A DNA stretch of 64,000 nucleotides from UBA1127 sp965116355 (GTDB lineage: Bacteria; Chloroflexota; Dehalococcoidia; Lucifugimonadales; UBA1127). Positions 8,606-16,577 of this stretch are shown one piece after another. The DNA is taken from the NCBI GenBank assembly GCA_965116355.1, contig OZ220679.1, positions 2,418,001-2,482,000 of the forward strand, read 5' to 3'. Numbering within the stretch: the first letter of the stretch is position 1; each line of letters starts with the position of its first letter. The position numbers and the translations under genes were made by a program. The notes under the pieces were generated by a model. The model did no database searches and was not told where the DNA came from. It saw only the letters and a list, made by a program, of their open reading frames with translations.

Positions 8606-8650
8606 GGCAAGCAGAACTTGAGCTTGAGAGGTACTCGCCGCCGCCCTGAC

Positions 8651-10162
8651 TCAGGCCCGGCGGGCCAGGTTCTGCGCGAGCCGCACCAGCGAACGGACCG
8701 GAATGCCCGAGGCGCCCTTCACCCAGGCGCCGTGGTCCCGGCTGACCATGTAGACGCCGGCGATGTCCATGTGCACCCAGGGGGTGTCCTCCGCGAACTC
8801 GCCGACGAAGTGGGCTGCCGTGATGGATCCGGCAGGGCGGCCGCCGGTGTTCTTGATGTCGGCGACGTCGCTCTTGTTCTGTTCCTTGTAGTCGTCGTCG
8901 AGGGGCATCTGCCACATGCGCTCGCCCGACTGGTCACCGGCCTCTATGACTGCCTCTACGAGCTCCTGGTTGTTGCTGAACACGCCGGCGCGGACGCTGC
9001 CGAGGGCGACGCCCATCGCGCCGGTGAGAGTCGCGATGTCGACGATGCGCTTCACGCCGAGCTCCTGCCGCGCGTACGTGATGGCGTCGCCGAGGGTCAA
9101 GCGGCCCTCGGCGTCCGTGTTGTCGACCTCGATGGTCTTGCCGCTCATGGACTTGAGGATGTCTCCAGGCCGCGTGGCGGAGCCGCTTGGCATGTTCTCG
9201 GTCGCAGCGGCGATCATGGTCACGTTGATGCGCGGCTTGAGCTGGCCGATGGCGTGCATCGCGCCGATGACGGACGCGCCGCCGGACATGTCGGCCTTCA
9301 TGCGGCCCATGCCTTCCGCTCCCTTGAGCGAGATGCCGCCGGAGTCGAAGGTGATGCTCTTGCCGATGATGCCGAGGTTGTTGTCGGGGTCGGCGGGGTC
9401 CCCGCTGTAGCGGCAGATGATGAACTTGGGCGGCTCCACGCTGCCCTGCGCCACGCCAAGGAAAGCGCCCATGCCAAGCTCCTCGCAGTCGGAGCGCTCC
9501 AGCACACGGAACTCCAGCCCGTGGCGCGTCGCGACCTCCTCGGCGTGGGCGGCGAGGCGCGTCGGTGTCATCTCGTTGGCGGGCTCGTTCGCGAGGTCGC
9601 GGGCGAGGGAGGCGGCCTCTGCCATAATGCGGCCGGTGTCGATGCCGCGACGCACCGCATCCTCGTCCTCCGGGTTGAAGACCATGACGGCGAGTTCCTC
9701 GGGTTTGCCCTCGTTGCCGCCGTCGCCGGTCTTGTGCTGGCGGAAGTTGTAGAGTCCGAGCAGCGTGCCCTCGGCGAGGGCCTCGGCGGCTTCCTCCGGG
9801 TCCATGCCGCCGATGCCTGCGCCGTGGAGGATCGTCGCCGCCTTCTTGACGCCGAGGCCGCGCAGGTAGCGCGCCGCGTCGCCGGCGACGTCCCGGACGG
9901 TGTTCGCCGTGAAGTCGTCCTGCTTGCCGAGCCCGGCCACGACGACGCGCTTGGCGGGCATCTTGCCCAGCGTGTGGATGACGGCGTTGCCCTTCTTGCC
10001 GGTGATCTCGCCGTCCGTGATGAGGTCGCTGATCGCGCCGTCGAGCGCGTCGTCGACCGCGCCGGTGGCGCCGCCGGGGGCGGTCACGCCCTGAAAGAGG
10101 TTGACGACAATCGCGTCCGCCGCCACCTCAGTGATGTCTCCGACTACAACCTTGATTTCCAT
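8651..10162 (-). CDS. pepA: leucyl aminopeptidase (M17 family)
   Basis: Cytosolic dizinc/manganese aminopeptidase, 503 residues. The M17 signature VDNTDAEGRLTLGDAITYA is intact. The preceding metal ligands are in GKSITFDSGGISLK and in KADMSGGASVIGA. The N-terminal macro-like domain starts MEIKVVVGDITE. ATG 10162 is chosen over the open frame to 10207 because GGGAGGA lies just upstream and it matches the family start. It is monocistronic or reads toward the PIN/AbrB pair downstream. Confidence 0.95.
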   Translation of the reverse strand: MEIKVVVGDITEVAADAIVVNLFQGVTAPGGATGAVDDALDGAISDLITDGEITGKKGNAVIHTLGKMPAKRVVVAGLGKQDDFTANTVRDVAGDAARYLRGLGVKKAATILHGAGIGGMDPEEAAEALAEGTLLGLYNFRQHKTGDGGNEGKPEELAVMVFNPEDEDAVRRGIDTGRIMAEAASLARDLANEPANEMTPTRLAAHAEEVATRHGLEFRVLERSDCEELGMGAFLGVAQGSVEPPKFIICRYSGDPADPDNNLGIIGKSITFDSGGISLKGAEGMGRMKADMSGGASVIGAMHAIGQLKPRINVTMIAAATENMPSGSATRPGDILKSMSGKTIEVDNTDAEGRLTLGDAITYARQELGVKRIVDIATLTGAMGVALGSVRAGVFSNNQELVEAVIEAGDQSGERMWQMPLDDDYKEQNKSDVADIKNTGGRPAGSITAAHFVGEFAEDTPWVHMDIAGVYMVSRDHGAWVKGASGIPVRSLVRLAQNLARRA

Positions 10163-10307
10163 GGGTCCTCCCGCGATGCGCGCAAAGCGCTGACTAGGAT
10201 GGGGCACAGTGTATAGCGAAAACCGGAGGCGGGGTAGTCTCGGACGAGTGCCCTCCTCTACTGGGGGCCGGTGCGGAGCAGTGTGATGAAGGAAGGGGTG
10301 GTGGGGG

Positions 10308-10625
10308 CTAGCCCTCGGACTTGGCTTCTGCGACGGAGGCGTGGAGTTGGAGGCCGAGGGCGCGTACGACCTTCAGGATGGTGGCAAACTCCGGATTGCC
10401 CTGGTGGGAAAGAGCCTTGTACAAGCTCTCTCTGCCCAGTCCGGTTGCTTCGGCCACCGCGGCCATGCCCTTTGCTCTGGCAATAACACCCAAAGCCCAC
10501 GCGACATCCTGGTGGTCTCCCTCATTGAGGGCGACGTCCAGGTACACTGCGGCATCCTCGTCATCCCGGATATGTTCCGCGGGGTCCCACGGCCGTGTCT
10601 TAACGATCGGCTTCTGAGTGGTCAT
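10308..10625 (-). CDS. HigA-type antitoxin (addiction module antidote, XRE-like HTH)
   Basis: 105 residues. The helix-turn-helix is around residues 52-95 (AVAEATGLGRESLYKALS, then GNPEFATILKVVRALGLQL), typical of the putative addiction module antidote family that partners RelE/HigB-like killers. It lies 11 bases after a toxin reading frame broken by a frameshift, so it is now an orphan antitoxin unless the frameshift is a sequence error. Toxin-first order is characteristic of higBA loci. Confidence 0.85.
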   Translation of the reverse strand: MTTQKPIVKTRPWDPAEHIRDDEDAAVYLDVALNEGDHQDVAWALGVIARAKGMAAVAEATGLGRESLYKALSHQGNPEFATILKVVRALGLQLHASVAEAKSEG

Positions 10626-10636
10626 GGCTAAGTCTC

Positions 10637-10926
10637 CTAAAGGTCGTGAGCTAACTCCAGTGCTCTTCGGATGTCGCGTTCTTGAGTGCTCTTGTCGCCG
10701 CCTGCCAGCAGCACTACAACCATTGTTCCCCGTTGAATGTAGTAGACCCTATACCCCGGGCCACGGTTGATCCGCATTTCAGAGACACCTTCGCCTACGG
10801 CCTTACGTCGCCCGGATTGCCTTCAGCCAGTCTTGAGATGCGTCGGTCGATACTAGCTCGCACTGCTCTGTCTCGGAGGCCAGCGAACCAACTCCTGAAA
10901 TCGGGTGTCTCTCGGATTTCCAACAT
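10637..10926 (-). pseudogene. frameshifted RelE/HigB-family toxin
   Basis: From ATG 10926 the frame reads MLEIRETPDFRSWFAGLRDR ... NPGDVRP and meets TAG at 10797-10795 after 43 codons. Shifting by one base continues the family sequence GEGVSEMRINRGPGYRVYYI ... LLAGGDKSTQERDI, ending LAHDL and TAG at 10639-10637. Adding one G after the CCG at 10800-10798 restores P-V-G-E-G and an open frame of 96 residues. So the toxin is inactivated by a single-base deletion, or this is a sequencing error. The gene lies directly before its HigA partner. Confidence 0.83.
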
Positions 10927-10933
10927 ATATAGT

Positions 10934-10949
10934 GTATCCTGTAGAATAC
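10934..10949. promoter_or_regulatory. candidate operator of the degenerate higBA locus
   Basis: GTATCC-TGTA-GAATAC is an inverted repeat with one mismatch, eight bases upstream of the toxin ATG. It overlaps a possible -10 (TATTCT on the minus strand, 18 bases after TTGAAG). The GTAT...ATAC half sites recall the operator of the intact higBA pair at 15.6 kb. Confidence 0.4.
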
Positions 10950-11011
10950 TACGCTGTAACTGCCTCCTTCAATACACTTTCACCCATTCCCAATCTGTTC
11001 CAGCCCCAGGT

Positions 11012-12322
11012 TTATTCCCCCATCGCTGCGAGCTGTTCCGGGCCGACAGCGGCGACAGCGAACTCTTCCTTGAAGGCTTCCGGCGTCATCCCGGCTGCGC
11101 CGGCGAGCCTGGCGAGCATGTCGGGGTCCTCGAGGTCGCGGCTGTTCAGGCGAATCATGTACTGGCGGGCGACCCGGTAGTGCTCCGATTGCATGTCCAC
11201 GAGGCGCACCTTTGTCCTGCCGGTCTCCGGGTCGCGCATCTGCTCGAAGGGGATGATGCGGAGGTTGCCGCCCTCGAGGCATACCATGCCGCCGTAGCGC
11301 AGCTCCTCGTCATCGCCGAAGGTGTCGGAGGTGAGGAAGCGGACGGCCCCGTGGCCGAGGTCGCGGGTGTAGTCGATGTCGAAGGGGATGGCCGGGGCGC
11401 AGCGGAGCTCGTAGCCGAGCACCACGTCGACGGCCTGCAGCGAGCGGCCGCGCTCCTTGAATCGCCGCTGCATCGCGCGCCGAAGCACGAGGCCGAGGGG
11501 CACGTCGCCGAGCCGTATGTGCCCGTACGGGTCCCGTTCCGCCGTCTCGCCCACGAGTGTTTCGAGCTCGTCGCTGGAGAGCTTCTCCATGATGCCCTCG
11601 GCGACGACGGCGAGGCCGTCCTGTCGGCCCATGACCTGCCGCTTGAGGATTGCGCCTTCCAGCACGCGGCAGACGTCGTCCATCGTGATGTGCTCCGACG
11701 GGAACTCCTCCGGCACGACGGTCACCGTCGCGCCAGCGGACTTGCCGATGCCGAGCGCGAGGTGGCCCGCCTTGCGGCCCATCGCGATGACGAAGAACCA
11801 GCGGTTGGTGGTGCGCGAGTCCTCCATGAGGTTCATGACGATCTGGGTCCCGACGTGACGGGCGGTCTCGTAGCCGAAGGTTGGCAGGTCGGCGGGCAGG
11901 GGCAGGTCGTTGTCGATGGTCTTGGGGACGTGCACGGCGCGCACCGCGCCGCCCGTCGCCCGCGAGACGGCGTAGGCGCCGAAGGCGGTGTCGTCGCCGC
12001 CGATGGTCACGAGGGCCCCTATGCCGCGCGCCTGCAGGTTCTCGAAGCACCTGGCGGTGCCGTTCTCAGTCGCCGACGGGTTGGCGCGCGACGTGCGCAG
12101 GATGGAGCCGCCCTGGTTGTGGATGCGGGAGACGTCGGAGATGTACAGGTCGCGGAACCGTTCCGGGCTGCCGTCCATGAGGCCGGCGTAACCGTCGTAG
12201 ATGCCGATGACCTCATAGCCGCGATTGATGGCCTCGATGGTGGCGGCGCTGATGACGCTGTTGATGCCCGGCGCGGGGCCGCCGCCCACGAGAATGCCAA
12301 TCCGTCCCTTCGACGTGCTCAT
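11012..12322 (-). CDS. pfp: 6-phosphofructokinase, pyrophosphate-dependent type by residues
   Basis: Phosphorylates fructose 6-phosphate in glycolysis, 436 residues. Motifs: GILVGGGPAPGINSVISA, VTIGGDDTAFGA, VPKTIDNDLP and FVIAMGRKAGHLALG. In the PFK family, Asp in GGDD (in place of Gly in GGDG) and Lys in PKTIDND (in place of Gly in PGTIDND) mark PPi rather than ATP as phosphoryl donor. Both are present here, so the enzyme is probably reversible and PPi-dependent. The donor is inferred from residues, not proven. GGAGG precedes the ATG. Confidence 0.9.
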   Translation of the reverse strand: MSTSKGRIGILVGGGPAPGINSVISAATIEAINRGYEVIGIYDGYAGLMDGSPERFRDLYISDVSRIHNQGGSILRTSRANPSATENGTARCFENLQARGIGALVTIGGDDTAFGAYAVSRATGGAVRAVHVPKTIDNDLPLPADLPTFGYETARHVGTQIVMNLMEDSRTTNRWFFVIAMGRKAGHLALGIGKSAGATVTVVPEEFPSEHITMDDVCRVLEGAILKRQVMGRQDGLAVVAEGIMEKLSSDELETLVGETAERDPYGHIRLGDVPLGLVLRRAMQRRFKERGRSLQAVDVVLGYELRCAPAIPFDIDYTRDLGHGAVRFLTSDTFGDDEELRYGGMVCLEGGNLRIIPFEQMRDPETGRTKVRLVDMQSEHYRVARQYMIRLNSRDLEDPDMLARLAGAAGMTPEAFKEEFAVAAVGPEQLAAMGE

Positions 12323-12391
12323 TTTGGTGCCTCCGTTTCCCTGTCAGCCGTTTCGCCTCAGTTGACGGAAGTGGTCGGAAGCGGACGGCCT

Positions 12392-13897
12392 TCAGGCTCT
12401 GGCTTGCAGCGTTGCGGCTGCGTTGTTCAACGCGTCCATGCAGTAGTTGCGGCCAAGGGCGACCATCGTTGCGAAGAGCGGCGGGGAGACCGTGCGTCCC
12501 GTCACCGCGACGCGGACGGCGCCGAAGAGCTGGCCCGTCTTCATTCCGAGCTCGTCCGCCATCGGGCGCAGGGTGTCTTCAAGCGCGACTTCATCCCACT
12601 CGGCGACGCCCGCAAGCCGGCCAACGACGGCGGTGAGGGCCTCGGCGGCCTGTTCCGGCGCAACGCCCTTGGGGACGAGGTCGTCTGCGGCCGGGGCCGG
12701 CAAGCCCTCGAAGAATAGAGACAGCAGCTCAGTGGCCTCGTCCAGCCGCTTCAGGCGCTCCTGGATCAGCGGGGTAAGCGCCGCCACGTATTCCGCATCG
12801 AGGGGCCGCGCGACGTTGTCGGGCAGGCCGCCCTCGGCCTGTGGGCGCTCCAGGAACGGCAGGATGCGCTGGGCGAGCTCGTCGCTGGACATCTGCCGTA
12901 TGTAGAGGCCGTTCATCCACGTGAGCTTTTCGGCGTTGAAGATGGCGCCGGCCTTGCCCACGCGGTCGAGGTCAAAGTGCTCGACAAGCTCGTCACGGGA
13001 GAAGACCTCGGTGTGGTCGTCCAGCGACCAGCCGAGCAGAGCCATGAAATTGGTGAGCGCCTCCGGCAGGTAGCCGTCCTGCTGATATGCCAGCGTCGAC
13101 GTGGCGCCGTGGCGCTTCGAAAGCTTGGAGCGGTCGGGGCCGAGGATCATGGGCAGGTGGGCGAACACGGGCGGCTCCCAGCCGAGCGATCGGTAGAGGA
13201 GCACGTGCCGGGGAGTGCTCGGCAACCACTCCTCGGCGCGCATGACGTGCGAGATCTCCATGAAGTGGTCGTCCACCACGTTGGCGAGGTGGTACGTCGG
13301 GTAGCCGTCCGACTTCAGGATGACAAAGTCATCGAGCACCGTTGGCTCGTAGGCCACCTGCCCGCGAATGAAGTCGTTGACGAAGATTGTGCCGTCCTCC
13401 CTCGGGATGCGGAAGCGGATGACGTGGGGCTCCACCCCCGCGCGGCGCTCGCGCTCCTCGGCGGTGAGCTGGGACAGGCAATGGCGGTCGTAGCCCGGCG
13501 GCTGCTGGTTGCGCTGCTGCTCCTTGCGCATCGCGTCCAGGCGTTCGGGCGAGCAGAAGCACTGGTAGGCGTCGCCGTTGGCGAGCAGCCTTTCGGCGGC
13601 TTCGCGGTACAGCGACAGACGCTCCGACTGGAAGTAGGGGCCGAAGTCTCCGTGGCTGCCGCCGTCCTCGCTCTCCGGGCCCTCGTCCCAATCGAGTCCG
13701 AGCCACCGCAGCGAGGCGAGGATCGACTCCAGCGCGCCCTCGACCTTGCGTTCCTGGTCGGTGTCCTCAATGCGGACGACGAAGGCTCCGCCGGTGTGGC
13801 GCGCGAACAGCCAGTTGAAGAGCGCCGTGCGTATGTTGCCAACGTGCGGCTCGCCGGTGGGACTCGGCGCGAAGCGGACTCTGACCCCCTCGGACAT
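12392..13897 (-). CDS. gltX: glutamyl-tRNA synthetase
   Basis: Class I synthetase charging tRNA-Glu (and possibly tRNA-Gln in organisms lacking GlnRS), 501 residues. The HIGH-type motif is in APSPTGEPHVGNIRTALFNW, and SKLSKRHGATS is the KMSKS loop. The anticodon-binding helical domain fills the C-terminal third. ATG 13897 is preceded by GGAGG at a spacing of about 10. An extended -10, TGCTACAAT, lies on the minus strand at about 13919-13927. Confidence 0.96.
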   Translation of the reverse strand: MSEGVRVRFAPSPTGEPHVGNIRTALFNWLFARHTGGAFVVRIEDTDQERKVEGALESILASLRWLGLDWDEGPESEDGGSHGDFGPYFQSERLSLYREAAERLLANGDAYQCFCSPERLDAMRKEQQRNQQPPGYDRHCLSQLTAEERERRAGVEPHVIRFRIPREDGTIFVNDFIRGQVAYEPTVLDDFVILKSDGYPTYHLANVVDDHFMEISHVMRAEEWLPSTPRHVLLYRSLGWEPPVFAHLPMILGPDRSKLSKRHGATSTLAYQQDGYLPEALTNFMALLGWSLDDHTEVFSRDELVEHFDLDRVGKAGAIFNAEKLTWMNGLYIRQMSSDELAQRILPFLERPQAEGGLPDNVARPLDAEYVAALTPLIQERLKRLDEATELLSLFFEGLPAPAADDLVPKGVAPEQAAEALTAVVGRLAGVAEWDEVALEDTLRPMADELGMKTGQLFGAVRVAVTGRTVSPPLFATMVALGRNYCMDALNNAAATLQARA

Positions 13898-14075
13898 AGG
13901 ACCACCACCTCCATTTGCATTGTAGCAGAGTGCGTGTTTGCGTTAGGGACGGAGCGTATTTCATCCGTGATGGTGGACGCTTGTGAAGGCTGACCATGGC
14001 TATAATGGAGGTGGCAGGTCGGCGATGGACCGTGGCCCGCTCAGCAAGCGGCGTCAGCTTCAGGAGATGTAGATC

Positions 14076-14603
14076 ATGCGGATGCCGGCATTCCCTCTTC
14101 TTGCAACGCTCCTTGTCGTTGGCATCCTTGCGGGGTGCGGCGGAACGCCTGCCGAGCCCGTAACGGCACCAGAGGACGCGAGGGTGCGGGACGCGCTGCA
14201 GGACCGGTCGTGGCGGCAGTTCGATCCGGACAGGGACGGCGACCCCAGGAAGGGCGTCATCGTCGACTTCTTTGGTCCGGTCACGCTCTGGGCGCAGTAC
14301 GCCGAGGGCGATCATGCGATTGATGAGTGGGAGATCGTGGCTGACGACTACCGCATCGAGAAGCATGGCGACACTTCGGAGGTCACCATCCGCTTTGTCG
14401 AGCCGCGGACGTCGCGGAACCTGCCTGCCAAGTGCACGAATTGCATCAACGTGCAGGGAGTCACGATTTCGATACGGGACTACGAGGGCCGGGGCAGCGC
14501 GGAGTTCAAGATCAACGACCCGCATGATGTGTTGCCCTCGCCATTCCCGCTGTTCGGGTCGTGGACCAGGTTCTCTGAAGACGAGTACGTCAACGGAGGA
14601 TAG
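14076..14603 (+). CDS. predicted lipoprotein of unknown function
   Basis: 175 residues. A signal peptide with hydrophobic stretch FPLLATLLVVGILAGC ends in a lipobox (LAGC), so Cys at about residue 21 would be lipidated. The mature part is acidic, with a C-x2-C pair (KCTNC) near residue 125 and no domain I recognise. GGAGAT precedes the ATG, and a TATAAT at 14001-14006 could be its -10. It lies divergent from gltX and directly upstream of lipA. Confidence 0.75.
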   Translation: MRMPAFPLLATLLVVGILAGCGGTPAEPVTAPEDARVRDALQDRSWRQFDPDRDGDPRKGVIVDFFGPVTLWAQYAEGDHAIDEWEIVADDYRIEKHGDTSEVTIRFVEPRTSRNLPAKCTNCINVQGVTISIRDYEGRGSAEFKINDPHDVLPSPFPLFGSWTRFSEDEYVNGG

Positions 14604-14670
14604 GCGGCCGGACGGAGCAACGGCGGACGCCCCTCTGCTATGATGAACGTAGACCAAACCGGAGGTGTCC

Positions 14671-15540
14671 GTGCCCCCTGAGCGCCGCTTGCCTGAGTGG
14701 TTCCGGGTGCCCGCCCCCGGCGGCCCGAACTACCTTCGTCTCCGCAGCCTTGTCCTCAACGAGGGCCTGCACACCGTGTGCCAGGAGGCCCACTGTCCCA
14801 ACATCGGCGACTGCTGGGACCGTGGCACGGCCACCTTCATGATCCTCGGCGACATCTGCACGTGGCGCTGCCACTACTGCGCCGTCACCACAGGCCGCCC
14901 GAACGCCCTCGACCCCGGCGAGCCCGCCCGGCTGGCCGAGACCGTCAGGAAGCTCGGCCTTTCCCACTGCGTGATCACCTCGGTTACCCGCGAGGACCTG
15001 CCCGACGGGGGCGCGTCGGTCTTCGCCGAGTGCATCGAGCGCATCCACGACACGCTGCCAGAGTGCAGCGTCGAGGTGCTCATCCCCGACTTCAAGGGCG
15101 ACGACGACGCCCTGCGCACCGTGCTCGACGCCGGGCCCGCTGTGCTGAACCACAACATCGAGACGGTGCGTTCCGTCTTCCGCCGCGTACGGCCCAAGGG
15201 GGACTACGACCGCTCGCTCCGCCTTCTCCACCGCGCGAGCGAGATGGCGCCGCATATCCCGACCAAGTCGGGCATCATGGTGGGACTCGGGGAGACGGAG
15301 GACGAAATCCGCGAGACGATGGCCGACCTTCGAGAGGTGGGCTGTCAGCTCCTCACCATCGGCCAGTACCTTCGGCCGTCCAAGATGCACTGGAAGCTGG
15401 AGCGTTTCTACAGCCCGCAGGAGTTCGAGGCGCTGGCAGCGCTCGGCCGGGCGATGGGATTTGCGCACGTGGCCTCGGGGCCGCTGGTGCGCAGCTCGTA
15501 CCACGCAGACGAGCAGGCGGCGGCAGCGCGGGGCGATTGA
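14671..15540 (+). CDS. lipA: lipoyl synthase
   Basis: Radical SAM enzyme inserting two sulfurs into protein-bound octanoyl groups, 289 residues. The radical SAM motif CTWRCHYCAV is preceded by the auxiliary cluster motif CQEAHCPNIGDC. The C-terminal RSSYHA contains the Ser that ligates the auxiliary cluster. GTG 14671 is chosen because GGAGG ends five bases before it. A GTG at 14665 lies within that site. No lipB is adjacent. Confidence 0.96.
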   Translation: MPPERRLPEWFRVPAPGGPNYLRLRSLVLNEGLHTVCQEAHCPNIGDCWDRGTATFMILGDICTWRCHYCAVTTGRPNALDPGEPARLAETVRKLGLSHCVITSVTREDLPDGGASVFAECIERIHDTLPECSVEVLIPDFKGDDDALRTVLDAGPAVLNHNIETVRSVFRRVRPKGDYDRSLRLLHRASEMAPHIPTKSGIMVGLGETEDEIRETMADLREVGCQLLTIGQYLRPSKMHWKLERFYSPQEFEALAALGRAMGFAHVASGPLVRSSYHADEQAAAARGD

Positions 15541-15609
15541 GTTGGCGGGAGAATTGCCTCGATTGCCCGTTTCTTGCCATCCAAGGGGAATTGGGTTTTC
15601 CTTGGGGTA

Positions 15610-15655
15610 TTGACAAGGCCGCGCGGGTCTTGTATCTCTTACGTAAGACATACAA
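15610..15655 (+). promoter_or_regulatory. promoter and 26-bp palindromic operator of higBA
   Basis: TTGACA at 15610-15615 and TATCTC at 15633-15638 (17-base spacer, TG before the -10) form a promoter. Over the -10 lies a 26-bp palindrome at 15630-15655 (TTGTAT, central TCTTACGTAAGA, ATACAA) with 12 of 13 pairs matching. It ends at the base before the toxin start codon, so HigA or the HigBA complex bound here would block the polymerase. Confidence 0.75.
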
Positions 15656-15934
15656 TTGATTGCAGGATTCAGGGACCGCAAGACGCTCCAGTTCTTTCAG
15701 GGCCAGGACGTTCGGGAGTTCCGGGGTTTCGCCAAACAGGCCGTCAGAAGGTTGACCATGCTGGACAACGCGGAGACCCTGGGGGACCTTGCAGGCCTCG
15801 GCAGCAACAGGCTGGAACGCCTGTCCGGAAACCGGAACGGCCAGTACAGCATCAGAATCAACCAGCAGTGGCGGGTCTGCTTTCAATGGGGTGACTCCGG
15901 CCCCTACGACGTGGAGATAGTGGACTACCACTAG
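15656..15934 (+). CDS. higB: HigB/RelE-family toxin
   Basis: 92 residues of the plasmid-maintenance killer family: a ribosome-dependent mRNA interferase in characterised members. It has the typical MIAGFRDRKTLQFF start, SNRLERLSGNRNGQYSIRIN, and a C-terminus QWRVCFQW ... VEIVDYH. The start is TTG 15656, with no ribosome site upstream because the operator palindrome fills that space. The RNA may be nearly leaderless. HigA follows 13 bases downstream. The frame is intact. Confidence 0.9.
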   Translation: MIAGFRDRKTLQFFQGQDVREFRGFAKQAVRRLTMLDNAETLGDLAGLGSNRLERLSGNRNGQYSIRINQQWRVCFQWGDSGPYDVEIVDYH

Positions 15935-15947
15935 GAAGGTGACTGAC

Positions 15948-16289
15948 ATGAACCCGATGAACGGCATGCCCCCGGTGCACCCGGGCGAGATCCTCGCGGA
16001 CGAGCTCGACGAGCTTGGCCTGTCCGCGAACGCTTTCGCCAAGACGCTGGGCGTGCCGACCAACCGCATCACCGCCATCCTGAACGCCCAGCGCGGGGTC
16101 ACTGCCGACACGGCCCTCCGTCTGGCGCGCTACTTTGGCACGGGCGCACAGTTCTGGCTCAACCTGCAGAAGACCTATGAGCTGCGCCGCGCGGAGATCG
16201 AATCATGGGAGGACATCCAGCGCACCGTGCAGCCCCGAATCGCCCTTGCCATCGCCGAGGGGACGGACGAGGCCGAGTACAAGCCGTAG
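15948..16289 (+). CDS. higA: HigA-family antitoxin, XRE-type HTH
   Basis: 113 residues from ATG 15948. AGGAAGG lies eight bases upstream; an in-frame GTG at 15939 overlaps that site. The sequence PPVHPGEILADELDELGLSA, then AFAKTLGVPTNRITAIL, is the hallmark of HigA antitoxins. It binds DNA, presumably the palindrome at 15630-15655, and neutralises HigB encoded just before it. Confidence 0.92.
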   Translation: MNPMNGMPPVHPGEILADELDELGLSANAFAKTLGVPTNRITAILNAQRGVTADTALRLARYFGTGAQFWLNLQKTYELRRAEIESWEDIQRTVQPRIALAIAEGTDEAEYKP

Positions 16290-16296
16290 CGCACAC

Positions 16297-16500
16297 CTAG
16301 TTCGCGGCTTCCAGCCACTCCTCCCAGAAGCTCGGCGTGCGTTCTTCGCCTTCAAACTCGACGTCGACGACGCAGCCGCCCGGGCGCACCTGGTGCATGC
16401 GCTTCACCGTGCCGACCCTACCCATGTATTGAGGGTCGCGACCCTCTTTCTTGGCTTCTTCAACGATCCGGACCGCCTGGCCCACTGCGAACTTTGGCAT
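16297..16500 (-). CDS. small KOW/SH3-like conserved protein
   Basis: 67 residues: MPKFAVGQAVRIVEEAKKEG, then MGRVGTVKRM and VVDVEFEGEE. The alternating beta pattern with G-x-G-x-V resembles a KOW or SH3-like barrel, but no specific family is assigned. Start ATG 16500 has a strong GGAGGG six bases upstream. It is convergent with higA, seven bases apart. Confidence 0.65.
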   Translation of the reverse strand: MPKFAVGQAVRIVEEAKKEGRDPQYMGRVGTVKRMHQVRPGGCVVDVEFEGEERTPSFWEEWLEAAN

Positions 16501-16577
16501 GGATCCCTCCAGGACGCTTGATGTGGCATGAAATATAGCACATGAACCAGGGCCGCGAGAGTCCGCCGTGGCACCCG

